Positions 24,082 through 32,457 of a stretch of DNA of 43,269 bases are shown here, in pieces; positions within the stretch are counted from its first letter, which is position 1; every line of letters begins with the position of its first letter. A program made the translations under genes and the position numbers. Origin of the DNA: Microseira wollei NIES-4236 (lineage in GTDB: Bacteria > Cyanobacteriota > Cyanobacteriia > Cyanobacteriales > Aerosakkonemataceae); NCBI RefSeq assembly GCF_020521235.1, contig NZ_BLAY01000083.1, forward strand, positions 1 through 43,269. Direction: 5' to 3'. The notes beneath the pieces are model-generated. The model was not told the origin of the DNA. It saw only the letters and a program-made list of their open reading frames with translations, and searched no databases.

Positions 24082-24804
24082 ATGTTATTAGACTACAATC
24101 CACTCCATTGTCGCCCTTCTTCCGAAGAACTTCCCGACTCGGACGATACCCCCGTGGATAACCAACTACAACATTTAATTCCCACCCTCTTAGAAGCAAT
24201 TCTTGCACTGCTCTGGGCCGAGCGGCAAGATTGGTATTTTGGCGTAGACATGGGAATTTATTACGATGAAAACGAACCCGCCATTGTCCCTGATGGATTT
24301 CTCAGCATAGGAGTCGAGCGATTTATCGACGAACTGTTGCGCCTCAGTTATGTCCTGTGGGAAGAACAAACAATCCCGATTTTCGTCTTAGAAGTCGTTT
24401 CACAAAAATATCGGGGAGAATACAGTACCAAAAAGCAAATGTATGCTGAATTGGGAGTCTTATACTATGCCGTTTATAACCCGCGTCGCCGCCGCAAACC
24501 TTCCTTGGAAGTTTATCGATTAGAACAGGGAAAATATGTGTTGCTTTCAGGCAATCCGATCTGGCTGCCAGAAATTAATTTAGGATTGGGACACCAAGTA
24601 GGAACTTATCAGGGAATCACGCGGGAATGGCTCTATTGGTATGACGAGCAAGGGCAAAAGTTGCTAACACCGGAAGAACGGATACAGGAAGCACAACAAC
24701 GCGCACTGACGGAACAACAACTGCGCTTCGCAGCCGAACAAAAAGCAGAAATACTAGCTCAAAGACTCAGAGAACTGAATATCGATCCAGAAACCCTTGC
24801 TTGA
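24082..24804 (+). CDS. Uma2 family nuclease-fold protein
   Basis: Uma2/DUF820 protein with a PD-(D/E)XK-like core: PAIVPDGFLSIGV (the PD), PIFVLEVVSQKYRGEYSTKKQMY (E and K), then LGVLYYAVYNP. The N-terminus MLLDYNPLHCRPSSEELPDS is shared with the next gene, which is about 90% similar. The C-terminal part is a charged coiled coil (ERIQEAQQRALTEQQLRFAA) ending LAQRLRELNIDPE, the usual tail of the family. At 240 residues the length is normal. The role is unknown; the fold suggests nuclease activity, and the paired copies suggest recent tandem duplication. The start context (ATCCATATGTTATTAG) is the same in both copies. Confidence 0.87.
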   Translation: MLLDYNPLHCRPSSEELPDSDDTPVDNQLQHLIPTLLEAILALLWAERQDWYFGVDMGIYYDENEPAIVPDGFLSIGVERFIDELLRLSYVLWEEQTIPIFVLEVVSQKYRGEYSTKKQMYAELGVLYYAVYNPRRRRKPSLEVYRLEQGKYVLLSGNPIWLPEINLGLGHQVGTYQGITREWLYWYDEQGQKLLTPEERIQEAQQRALTEQQLRFAAEQKAEILAQRLRELNIDPETLA

Positions 24805-24885
24805 CGAGAGATTGTGCGATCGCTCTCTGTGCGACGGCATCGGAAATTCAGTAATTACAATCAATGTAGCGCTAGCAAAACCCAT

Positions 24886-25692
24886 ATGTTATTAGACTAC
24901 AATCCACTCCATTGTCGCCCTTCTGCCGAAGAACTACCCGACTCGGACGATACCCCCGTGGACAACCAACTGCAACATTTAATTCCCACCCTCTTAGAAG
25001 CAATTCTTGCACTGATCTGGGCCGAGCGGCAAGATTGGTATTTTGGCGTAGACATGGGAATTTATTACGATGAAAGCGAACCTGCGATCGTCCCCGATGG
25101 GTTTCTCAGTTTGGGAGTCGTGCGATTTATTGACGAACTGTTGCGCTTGAGTTACGTCCTTTGGGAAGAACAAACAGTTCCGATTTTTGTTTTAGAAGTA
25201 GTTTCGCAAAAATATCGTGGGGAATACAGCAGCAAAAAGCAAATGTATGCTGAATTGGGAGTCTTATACTATGCCGTGTACAATCCTCGTCGCCGCCGCA
25301 AATCGCCTTTGGAAGTGTATCGATTAGAAAACAAAAAATACGTCTTGCTTTCGGGAAATCCCATCTGGCTACCCGAAATTAATTTAGGACTGGGGCGAGA
25401 GATAGGAACCTATCAAGGAATCACGCGGGAATGGTTGTACTGGTATGACGATCGAGGACAAAGGTTGCTGACACCCGAAGAACGCATTCAGACAGCCGAA
25501 CAACTTCGACTCACAGCCGAACAACGCAGTCTTGAAGCCGAACAACTTCGACTCACAGCCGAACAACGCAGTCTTGAAGCCGAACAAAACGCACTTCTCG
25601 AACAACAACGTCGCCTCGCAGCCGAACAAAAAGCAGAAATTCTGGCTCAAAGACTCAGAGAACTCAATATCGATCCAGATACCCTTGCTTGA
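24886..25692 (+). CDS. Uma2 family nuclease-fold protein (tandem paralogue)
   Basis: I place the start at 24886 because MLLDYNPLHCRPSAEELPD then matches the paralogue upstream, including the preceding CCATATG; a longer frame from 24814 has no support. The core matches the neighbour: AIVPDGFLSLGV, VLEVVSQKYRGEYSSKKQMY and LYYAVYNPRRRRK. The C-terminal coiled coil is longer, because a 42-bp unit encoding EQLRLTAEQRSLEA occurs twice in a row (25498-25581). This gives 268 residues against 240. Slippage in coil repeats is a likely cause. A decayed third copy is at 29008-29174. Confidence 0.87.
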   Translation: MLLDYNPLHCRPSAEELPDSDDTPVDNQLQHLIPTLLEAILALIWAERQDWYFGVDMGIYYDESEPAIVPDGFLSLGVVRFIDELLRLSYVLWEEQTVPIFVLEVVSQKYRGEYSSKKQMYAELGVLYYAVYNPRRRRKSPLEVYRLENKKYVLLSGNPIWLPEINLGLGREIGTYQGITREWLYWYDDRGQRLLTPEERIQTAEQLRLTAEQRSLEAEQLRLTAEQRSLEAEQNALLEQQRRLAAEQKAEILAQRLRELNIDPDTLA

Positions 25693-25737
25693 CGAGAGGT
25701 TTTGCGATCGCTAGTTTGTGCGATCGCATCAAAAATT

Positions 25738-26046
25738 AAGTCTTGACAAATCAACTAATTTCTGGGATGATAATATCATAATGGGAATCCGTGCGCCCAT
25801 ATAAGCTCTGGAGAAATTAAGATTTTAAAGTCAAATAGAATAGTTATCTGGGCGGTTAGATATCGAGGATAACCATAGCCATCCAACCATTGTCTGTTTC
25901 CTCTCAAGCAAATTAGAAATTAAGTCTTGACAAATCAACTAATTTCTGGGATGATAATATAATAATGGGAATCCGTGCGCCCATATAAGCTCTGGAAAAA
26001 ATCAGATTTGAACCGAGAATAGAATAGCAATCCGGTTTTTGGGTAG
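25738..26046. repeat. Two copies of the archease 3' flanking segment
   Basis: Both copies start TCTTGACAAATCAACTAATT, share TGGGATGATAATAT, and then the invariant 33-bp core starting AATGGGAATCCGTGCGCC (25780-25812 and 25964-25996). The first copy continues into a short piece of the archease 3' end (about 25855-25909, TTAGATATCGAGGATAACC) and breaks off; the second joins the intact archease gene at 26047. Two more copies of the same segment lie at 28806-29006 and 29217-29332. Confidence 0.85.
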
Positions 26047-26493
26047 TTAGATATCGAGGATAACCATAGCTGTCCAACCATGGTCTGTTTCCTCTAAAGC
26101 GAAGCGGTGTAAAGTGACAGCTTTGACATCGACTCTTTGGTGATGTTTTTCTGGGTCGAGAGTTTCGCCAGAGGTGATGGCGTTGAGGTGAAAAAGGGTA
26201 TCTTTTTGTGCGATGGTGACTTGTTGCGGACGGAGTAGGAGGAGTTCGCTGTCTTTGTAGTAGATGAATTCTTGCAGAAAGTTGAATAGCAACATGTCTA
26301 GGGCGTCGTTTTCCAGAGAGAAGGTGCGAGTTTGGTGAGGTGCGATCGCATCCAAATTTTCGATCATAGTATTAACGGTAGCATCCCCGGCGGCGATGAA
26401 AAGAGCTTCCAGGTCGCTTCCCGTAGCACAGAAGGCGATGTCGGCGATCGCAATATCTTCTAAAAACTCGTATTTTCTATTCAGATTCCGCAC
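26047..26493 (-). CDS. Archease, second copy
   Basis: Archease is a small protein that activates the RNA ligase RtcB. This copy differs from the one at 29333 by only three residues over 139 (N for H, S for T, Q for H), so it is a recent duplicate. The family features are EDIAIADIAFCATGSDLEALF near the start, LLFNFLQEFIYYKDSELLLL in the centre, GETLDPEKHHQRVDVKAVTLH and the ending WTAMVILDI. The upstream sequence differs; the frame begins with GTG at 26493 (MRNLNRKYEFLEDI), replacing the MP of the other copy. It lies 41 bases after the glycosyltransferase gene on the same strand, so it would now be expressed from that gene's promoter. rtcB is not adjacent to this copy. Confidence 0.87.
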   Translation of the reverse strand: MRNLNRKYEFLEDIAIADIAFCATGSDLEALFIAAGDATVNTMIENLDAIAPHQTRTFSLENDALDMLLFNFLQEFIYYKDSELLLLRPQQVTIAQKDTLFHLNAITSGETLDPEKHHQRVDVKAVTLHRFALEETDHGWTAMVILDI

Positions 26494-26534
26494 CCATTAA
26501 TACCGTTTCATAGCAAAACTATCAACTGTCAAAG

Positions 26535-28265
26535 CTACTTAGATTGACTCGAAGAAACTGTACTTTTACGTGAAACCAAAATGTTTGTAGGTCCAAAAGG
26601 AAGCCACTTCTTAAATGCATATCGTTTTACCTCTTTATAACCATCTAGAGGGCTAAATGAAATCATATAATCATCTTTATCCACCCACCACCAACTTTTT
26701 TCACGCTTCCCCTTATACTTAGGGCTGTATAAATACCAGCCGTTAAATTCAAACCCACCGTCGATCTGGTTAGGCGATATCTTAGATTCTTGCATTAAAT
26801 TATCTAAGGCTTGCCAGCGAACTCGGTTCCATGATAAGTAGTCATGTGTCGCTCCTATAGTGAACCAAGCGGAGAATAACATGATTATCATAACAAGAGA
26901 AATCAAGCGTTTATCGAACTTTTCATTCGCCGCAATCTTTCTGGTAAAAACTACAACCAGCATCATCAAAAACGGCAATAAAAAAAGCAGATAGCGGTCG
27001 AAAAAACCTCCTATTCCTAGTGGGGCAAAATAAATGCCTATTTCAGAAATTATAAAGACTTTTAACCATTTTTGATTGTCTTGATAGCTGGAATCATTAC
27101 TGAATATTCCTCTGACAGCAAAAAGTAAATATAGAATCAGTAAAACAGCACCAACTATGCTTATAGATGTTATGATTAGCCAAAAGATTTTCACAGCCTC
27201 CGGCACAGGTAAATTGTTTAGGATGAAGGCGTCACGCAGTGTTAAAGGACCCAGGCCAAACTCAGAGAGAATATTTCTTGTTATAGGGAGTTGAAAGCCT
27301 TTTGATATCACTGATATTCCGACTATTATAAAAATCATCAATAAAGCAAAAACAGTTAATTTCCTTTGTGTCTGAGAAAATTGCTGAAATTTGAGCGGGA
27401 ATATTACTAGAGTAAACAGTAACATAAATAGCCCCAGATATACTAAAGCAAGCATTGTATTTCTCATAAAAAATTCACTCAAATAAAGCAAATTAAAACC
27501 GGAAAAACTATTTAAAATATCCTGAATTTGCTTACCGTGTAAGTTTGGTATACCTTGTCTTGTTGAACGCAACCATCCTTGATAATATAGCTGTATTAAT
27601 ACACCTAAGATTGTCGGGCTAAAACCTTTAATAAAACTTTTTAACGCTGCTCCTTTTTTTATGACGTAAGCGCAACCGAATGCTAAAAATATTGCGAATC
27701 CTAACTGACGAATTAAGATGGCTATACAAGCAAATAAGATGCCAATAATAATTTCAATATTTGAGTCGCGTTTAATTCCACGTATCAAAAAATAGACAGA
27801 TAAAGTCCCAACCGCAAAAAAGGGAACATCAGTCATAAAAGTATTGGAAAGTCCAAAATATATTGGATTCAATGCCACTATCAAAGCTCCATATAAAGCC
27901 AATCTTTGGGTTAAATTTACTTCTCTAAGAAGCCCATAAGTCGCGTTCACACCTACTAATCCTAAGGTTAAAGTTGAAAAGCGAAGTGCCGTAAATGAAA
28001 AACCAAATGGCAAACAAAATAATGCTCCCCAAAAAATCTGAGCCAATAGGTTTGTAGCAGTCCAACCTGAGATTTTAACATCCCCTTTTTCGACTATATA
28101 TTTTACAGAAAATCCATAAGCCCAGTCATCATTTAAACCAAAATCCCCGATAGGATTTACCAGGATTACCATCCCAGCCCAAATAGCAGTTATTATCAAC
28201 AGGTAGATAATTTCAGAGTTTGACGACTGACTAAGATATCCCCAACCAAGTAACTTTTGCTTCAT
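26535..28265 (-). CDS. Membrane glycosyltransferase (GT-C, ArnT/PMT-like)
   Basis: A 576-residue protein with about 11-12 hydrophobic segments. After the first helix (IIYLLIITAIWAGMVILV) comes GDFGLNDDWAYG with Asp46-Asp47, the position of the acidic motif in GT-C lipid-linked sugar transferases of the dolichol-phosphate-mannose mannosyltransferase / ArnT type. FMTDVPFFAVGTLSVYF is another family feature. The C-terminal soluble part is short. These enzymes transfer sugars from polyprenyl phosphate at the outer membrane face. The AT-richer sequence and its position among duplicated archease fragments suggest it arrived by transfer. Its substrate is unknown. The archease copy follows it by 41 bases. 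Confidence 0.8.
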   Translation of the reverse strand: MKQKLLGWGYLSQSSNSEIIYLLIITAIWAGMVILVNPIGDFGLNDDWAYGFSVKYIVEKGDVKISGWTATNLLAQIFWGALFCLPFGFSFTALRFSTLTLGLVGVNATYGLLREVNLTQRLALYGALIVALNPIYFGLSNTFMTDVPFFAVGTLSVYFLIRGIKRDSNIEIIIGILFACIAILIRQLGFAIFLAFGCAYVIKKGAALKSFIKGFSPTILGVLIQLYYQGWLRSTRQGIPNLHGKQIQDILNSFSGFNLLYLSEFFMRNTMLALVYLGLFMLLFTLVIFPLKFQQFSQTQRKLTVFALLMIFIIVGISVISKGFQLPITRNILSEFGLGPLTLRDAFILNNLPVPEAVKIFWLIITSISIVGAVLLILYLLFAVRGIFSNDSSYQDNQKWLKVFIISEIGIYFAPLGIGGFFDRYLLFLLPFLMMLVVVFTRKIAANEKFDKRLISLVMIIMLFSAWFTIGATHDYLSWNRVRWQALDNLMQESKISPNQIDGGFEFNGWYLYSPKYKGKREKSWWWVDKDDYMISFSPLDGYKEVKRYAFKKWLPFGPTNILVSRKSTVSSSQSK

Positions 28266-28451
28266 AATTTACACCTGGACTTGATTGCCAATTTTCAGTT
28301 ATAAAAAAACTTAGCCAAAGCTAAGAAGTTGAACCACCAAAGATGTCAACTAGAGCGCGAGCCCACAGCCATTTAGATTACCAAAGACATTAGCATATAT
28401 TTGTTAAATTGTCCAGATTAAAATATTAAGAATAACTATAGCCATTGTGGG
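28266..28451. other. Upstream region of the glycosyltransferase gene
   Basis: AT-rich, no gene seen. It contains the presumed promoter of the minus-strand glycosyltransferase gene. It ends where the first recognisable archease fragment begins. Confidence 0.5.
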
Positions 28452-29006
28452 AAAAAGTTGAATAGCAGCATGTCTAAGGCGTCTTTTTCTAGAGTAAAAG
28501 TTGCCTTCACTGCTGATGGCAAGAAGATTATGTGCTGCCGCACGGACAAAACCCTCAAATTTTAGCATCTCAAAGGTGAATGGCTCAATACCATTAAATT
28601 ACAATCATCTGCTCAATCTTGGACGGCAACACTTAGCCGATTATTCAACTATGGCGGCGAGATGGCAAGTTGCAGTTTACCTTGATTGGACATACGGCTG
28701 TTCGTTGCAATTGGGTGCAGGATTATCTGCACGGGAGTACAGAGTTGGCAGAAAGCGAAATACTGTAGGACGCCTTGCCCTCTTGCTTGACAAATAAATA
28801 GTTTTGTGTTATGTTAAAATTATAATGGGAATCCGTGCGCCCATATAAGCTCTGGATAAAATAAGATTTTAACCGAGAATGGAATAGCAATCCGGTTTTT
28901 GGGTAGTTAGATATCGAGGATAACCATAGCAGTCCAACCATGGTCTGTTGCCTCTAAAGCGCAGCGGTGTAACGTGACAGCTTTGACATCGACTCTTTGG
29001 TGATGT
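28452..29006. pseudogene. Patchwork of archease and WD40 gene fragments
   Basis: Three pieces in a row. At 28452-28499, on the minus strand, is a short middle fragment of archease (the LENDALDMLLFNF region). At 28500-28762, on the plus strand, is a WD40 tail: VAFTADGKKIMCCRTDKTLKF and then a stop, followed after some loss of frame by CNWVQDYLHGSTELAESE, matching the [14 protein letters not shown] ending of the WD40 gene at 23.9 kb. At 28906-29006, on the minus strand, is the last 33 or so codons of archease with its 3' flank (28806-28905). None can be functional. The mix shows repeated recombination between duplicated segments here. Confidence 0.75.
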
Positions 29007-29007
29007 G

Positions 29008-29174
29008 GCGACGATCAAGGTATGGCGCGGGAATGGTTATATTGGTATGACGAGCAAGGACAAAAGTTGCTGACACTGACCGAGCAACAGCGCCGTCTAG
29101 AAGCAGAACAAAAAGCACAAATTTTGGCGCCAAGGCTTAGAGAACTTGGTATCGATCCAGAAACCAATTTCTAG
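29008..29174 (+). pseudogene. Decayed C-terminal fragment of a Uma2 gene
   Basis: The frame AREWLYWYDEQGQKLLTL, then EQQRRLEAEQKAQILAPRLR and ELGIDPET followed by TAG, is the C-terminus of the Uma2 paralogues at 24.1-25.7 kb. The nuclease core is missing. It joins directly to the archease fragment ending at 29006. An in-frame ATG at 29022 gives a 50-codon open frame, but without the core it is a relic. Confidence 0.8.
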
Positions 29175-29216
29175 AATCCCGGTTTCTGGGAAAAATTCTT
29201 GATCGATCTACTTGAC

Positions 29217-29332
29217 AAATGCCGTAATTTTCTGGGATGATAATTTCATAATGGGAATCCGTGCGCCCATATAAGCTCTGGAAAAAATCAGATTTGAACC
29301 GAGAATAGAATAGCAATCCGGTTTTTGGGTAG
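29217..29332. repeat. Archease 3' flanking segment, copy next to the operon
   Basis: The segment starts TTGACAAATG, includes TGGGATGATAATTTCATAATG and the 33-bp invariant core at 29250-29282, and ends at the stop codon of the archease gene. It is the presumed original from which the other three were copied. Confidence 0.75.
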
Positions 29333-29764
29333 TTAGATATCGAGGATAACCATAGCTGTCCAACCATGGTCTGTTTCCTCTAAAGCGAAGCGGTGTAAAG
29401 TGACAGCTTTGACATCGACTCTTTGGTGATGTTTTTCTGGGTCGAGAGTTTCGCCAGAGGTGATGGCGTTGAGGTGAAAAAGGGTATCTTTTTGTGCGAT
29501 GGTGACATGTTGCGGACGGAGTAGGAGGAGTTCGCTGTCTTTGTAGTAGATGAATTCTTGCAGAAAGTTGAATAGCAGCATGTCTAGTGCGTCGTTTTCC
29601 AGAGTGAAGGTGCGAGTTTGGTGGGGTGCGATCGCATCGAGATTTTCGATCATGGTGTGAACGGTAGCATCCCCAGCGGCGATGAAAAGAGCTTCCAGGT
29701 CGCTTCCCGTTGCACAGAAGGCGATGTCGGCGATCGCAATATCTTCTAAAAACTCGTATGGCAT
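29333..29764 (-). CDS. Archease, activator of RtcB (operon copy)
   Basis: Archease binds RtcB and speeds its guanylylation, widening its nucleotide use. The 143-residue protein begins MPYEFLEDIAIADIAFCATG, has LLFNFLQEFIYYKDSELLLL in the centre and GETLDPEKHHQRVDVKAVTLH with WTAMVILDI at the end; the acidic residues and the terminal Asp are those that bind metal in the family. Its ATG lies inside the end of the G3E GTPase gene (19-base overlap), so translation is probably coupled. It is the last gene of the rtcB operon. It is nearly identical to the copy at 26047. I assign it by motif pattern rather than by close match to a studied protein. Confidence 0.9.
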   Translation of the reverse strand: MPYEFLEDIAIADIAFCATGSDLEALFIAAGDATVHTMIENLDAIAPHQTRTFTLENDALDMLLFNFLQEFIYYKDSELLLLRPQHVTIAQKDTLFHLNAITSGETLDPEKHHQRVDVKAVTLHRFALEETDHGWTAMVILDI

Positions 29765-30639
29765 AATTTTAACCGCTCGATAATTTCTGCTCTTTTTGGC
29801 AGCAACTGCTTACCGATAAAAACTAACTCGGTTGCATCTTGCTCAAAAGGTTCGAGTTCCCAGCGTCCGGCGACAAAATTAAACAGATAAATCCGATCCT
29901 CAAATCGGATAAACCCTTTAGCGCGATAAACGTCGGTTCCCAGACTGGCAACAAAATCATCGAAGCAGTCGCGATTGAAATTGGCGCTGGAAGTATAGCT
30001 AAACGATTCAAATTCCGGTTGGTGGACGTGGTGCGGGAGAGGTTGCACGCGTTCGCGTCCAATGCCGAACAGCAAATCAGAGTCTACTTTACAGCGGATG
30101 GTGGGTAAAATAGTGGCAATTTCGTTGATACTCCGCAACTTTGCTTCTATTTGTTCTAACTCGGATTCCGACACCAAATCAGCTTTATTTAAAAGGATAG
30201 TATCTGCGGCTGCGATTTGGATGCGGGTAGTATGTCCGATACTGGGATATTTGATGATGGAATCCGCATCCATCACCGTTACAACGCCATCGAGTCGCAC
30301 GGTTGGCAAGCTTTCTTGAATATCGAAAACCAGCGCATCCGGTTCGGCAACGCCGGTTGTTTCCACAATGATGTAATCCGGAGCGACGCTATCTATAATT
30401 TCGTTGACAGCAGCTTCAAATTCTCCCAGCAGGGAACAGCAAACACAACCCCCACCCAGATCCGCCATCTCGACGTTTTTCCCTTGAACGATCTTACTGT
30501 CGATGGCAATTTCGCCAAATTCGTTGATCAAGATGGCGATCTTTTGGGGAAAAATATCGAGAATGTGGCGCAGGAGGGTGGTTTTTCCACTCCCCAAGGG
30601 TCCCGTAATCACTGTTAGCGGCGTCCGAACTTGCATCAT
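29746..30639 (-). CDS. G3E family GTPase (COG0523, CobW-like)
   Basis: GTP-dependent metal-handling protein. The P-loop is ITGPLGSGKTTLL, the metal site is GGGCVCCSL (CXCC), the switch region is IVETTGVAEPDAL and the base-specificity motif is LLNKADL. The C-terminal CobW_C domain runs from about 205, with YRAKGFIRFEDRIYLFNFVAGRWEL. The length of 297 is normal. COG0523 members serve as metal chaperones for zinc, cobalt or other metals; which metal cannot be told. Its place between rtcB and archease is notable because RtcB needs Mn2+ and GTP. It starts 99 bases after the rtcB stop and overlaps the archease start. Confidence 0.9.
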   Translation of the reverse strand: MMQVRTPLTVITGPLGSGKTTLLRHILDIFPQKIAILINEFGEIAIDSKIVQGKNVEMADLGGGCVCCSLLGEFEAAVNEIIDSVAPDYIIVETTGVAEPDALVFDIQESLPTVRLDGVVTVMDADSIIKYPSIGHTTRIQIAAADTILLNKADLVSESELEQIEAKLRSINEIATILPTIRCKVDSDLLFGIGRERVQPLPHHVHQPEFESFSYTSSANFNRDCFDDFVASLGTDVYRAKGFIRFEDRIYLFNFVAGRWELEPFEQDATELVFIGKQLLPKRAEIIERLKLCHTSF

Positions 30640-30738
30640 AGGATTTCAGATTTTAGATTATTGGTCACGGTGCGATACATCTTATCTCTTCTTCTCTTCC
30701 TCTGGAGCGTCCTCTGCGCCTGGAGCGGTTCATTTCAA

Positions 30739-32202
30739 TTACCCCTTAATATTGCCAATCGGACTAAGGCGCACCACCTTTTTACTAATTCCAGCTAACT
30801 CAGCAGCTTCGATCACATCGTCGATATTTTTATACGCACCTCCTGCTTCTTCTGCAAGTCCAGACCACGAAGTACTGCGGATATAAATACCTCGGTTTTC
30901 TAGATCTTTTTGCAGCTTTTCTCCCTGCCAAGTTTTGCGTGCTTTAGTCCGACTCATACTCCTGCCGCTACCATGTGCAGTACTAAAGAAACTTTGCTCG
31001 CCGCTGCTAACTCCCACTAATAAATACGATCCAGTTTCCATGCTACCGCCGATAATCACGGGTTGACCAACGGTTTGATATTTTTGCGGCACATCTGCCA
31101 TGTTGGGACCAAAGGCGCGGGTTGCACCTTTACGATGGACTAAGAGATTGCGCTCAACTCCATCTACCATATGTCTTTCTAACTTGGCAGTATTGTGAGC
31201 TATGTCGTATACGACACGCATTCCGAGGTCTTGTGCATCGGTGCCAAATATCTCGGAAAATACTTCGCGGATGCGGTGTAAGATGACTTGGCGATTGGCA
31301 AAGGACATGTTTAAACCGCACTTCATCGCCGTAAAATAAGCTTGTCCTTCGGGGGAGTTAAACGGCGCGCAGGCAAGTTCGCGGTCTAAAATTTTAATGC
31401 CGTACTTGCTTTCCATTACTTTGAGGAAAACTTGCAGGTAGTCGGTGGCGACTTGGTGTCCAAATCCGCGACTACCGCAGTGGAACATGACGACTACTTG
31501 ATCTGGTTGGGTAATGCCAAAAGTTGCAGCTAATTCGGGGTCGAAGAAGTCCTGTTTTCTGGCAACTTGTATTTCCAGATAGTGATTCCCCGATCCTAAA
31601 GTGCCTATTTGATTAAATCCTCGATCGATGGCTTTTTCGCTAATTTTTGACGAGTCTGCACCCTCGATGCATCCGTTTTCTTCAGTCAGGTCTAAATCTT
31701 CTTCCCACCCATAACCGTTGCGGATGCACCATTGGGAACCTTGTTCGACAACTTGGCGAAATTCTTGCCGGGAAATTTTGACAAAACCAGTGCTTCCGAC
31801 TCCGGCGGGTACTCTTTCGTAGAGTCTATCTACGAGTTTTTTGATATAAGCCCCAACGTCTTTGTAGGTGAGGTTTGTAACTACCAGGCGCATGCCGCAG
31901 TTGATATCAAAACCGATACCGCCGGGAGAAATGACGCCGCCTGCTTCTACATCCATCGCCGCAACGCCACCGATGGGAAATCCATAACCAAAGTGTCCAT
32001 CTGGCATACACAAGGCGTATTTTGTGATGCCTGGAAGCGTGGCGACGTTGGTGACTTGATCGTAGACGCCGTCGTCCATCTCGCGCATTAATTTTTCGGT
32101 GGCATAAATGCGTGCGGGTACTCGCATTCCTTCTTTGTAGGAAACGGGTATTTCCCAGACGGTGTCGGATATTTGTTGGATAATTTGTTCTATATTTGCC
32201 AT
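30739..32202 (-). CDS. rtcB: RNA-splicing ligase RtcB
   Basis: RtcB joins RNA 3'-phosphate or 2',3'-cyclic phosphate ends to 5'-OH ends using GTP and Mn2+. Metal-binding positions are visible in ALCMPDGHFGYGFPIGG and GGIGFDINCGMRLV (Asp99, Cys102), and in MFHCGSRGFGHQ. His410 in STAHGSGRSMSR is the residue that becomes guanylylated. The end of the enzyme is KKVVRLSPIGNIKG. The length of 487 is usual. The first gene of a three-gene operon with the G3E GTPase and archease. The start at 32202 has a GGAGAGC-type ribosome site. Identity is certain; the cellular RNA substrate in cyanobacteria is not known. Confidence 0.96.
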   Translation of the reverse strand: MANIEQIIQQISDTVWEIPVSYKEGMRVPARIYATEKLMREMDDGVYDQVTNVATLPGITKYALCMPDGHFGYGFPIGGVAAMDVEAGGVISPGGIGFDINCGMRLVVTNLTYKDVGAYIKKLVDRLYERVPAGVGSTGFVKISRQEFRQVVEQGSQWCIRNGYGWEEDLDLTEENGCIEGADSSKISEKAIDRGFNQIGTLGSGNHYLEIQVARKQDFFDPELAATFGITQPDQVVVMFHCGSRGFGHQVATDYLQVFLKVMESKYGIKILDRELACAPFNSPEGQAYFTAMKCGLNMSFANRQVILHRIREVFSEIFGTDAQDLGMRVVYDIAHNTAKLERHMVDGVERNLLVHRKGATRAFGPNMADVPQKYQTVGQPVIIGGSMETGSYLLVGVSSGEQSFFSTAHGSGRSMSRTKARKTWQGEKLQKDLENRGIYIRSTSWSGLAEEAGGAYKNIDDVIEAAELAGISKKVVRLSPIGNIKG

Positions 32203-32457
32203 GAGAAGCTCTCCTGGCTCTACTGTTTGCTATTTTAGAGGGTAGTTTTTGATCGCTTGTCCCTCTAAAGTGGGATACTTTCTCGCTTTCCAACCGCAGC
32301 ATACATAATTATATCAAATCCGGTTCGACAACCCCTCTTATCTTCCTCTTCTTGGCGTTCTTGGCGTCTTGGCGGTTCATTTAAAAAGGGGGTGATTGAA
32401 TGAACCGCGAAGACGCGAAGGACACGAAGGAAGAGGTAGGTAGAGTTTGTGGGTAGT
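32203..32457. repeat. Inverted repeat between TPR gene and rtcB
   Basis: TCTTGGCGTTCTTGGCG and TCTTGGCGGTTCAT (about 32345-32382) face ATGAACCGCGAAGACGCGAA and GGACACGAAGGAAGA (32398-32433), an inverted repeat with arms of about 40 bases and several mismatches, common in cyanobacteria. A related single arm lies at 30685-30734. The rtcB promoter should lie between the rtcB start and this repeat; no clear boxes were seen. Confidence 0.7.

Noticed and set aside
24814-24885. Longer N-terminus for the second Uma2 protein
   Set aside because: The paralogue upstream starts with the same MLLDYNPLHC after the same CCATATG context.
26047-26493. Archease copy 2 as a pseudogene
   Set aside because: The frame is intact, differs by three residues from the operon copy, and keeps all recognisable motif residues.
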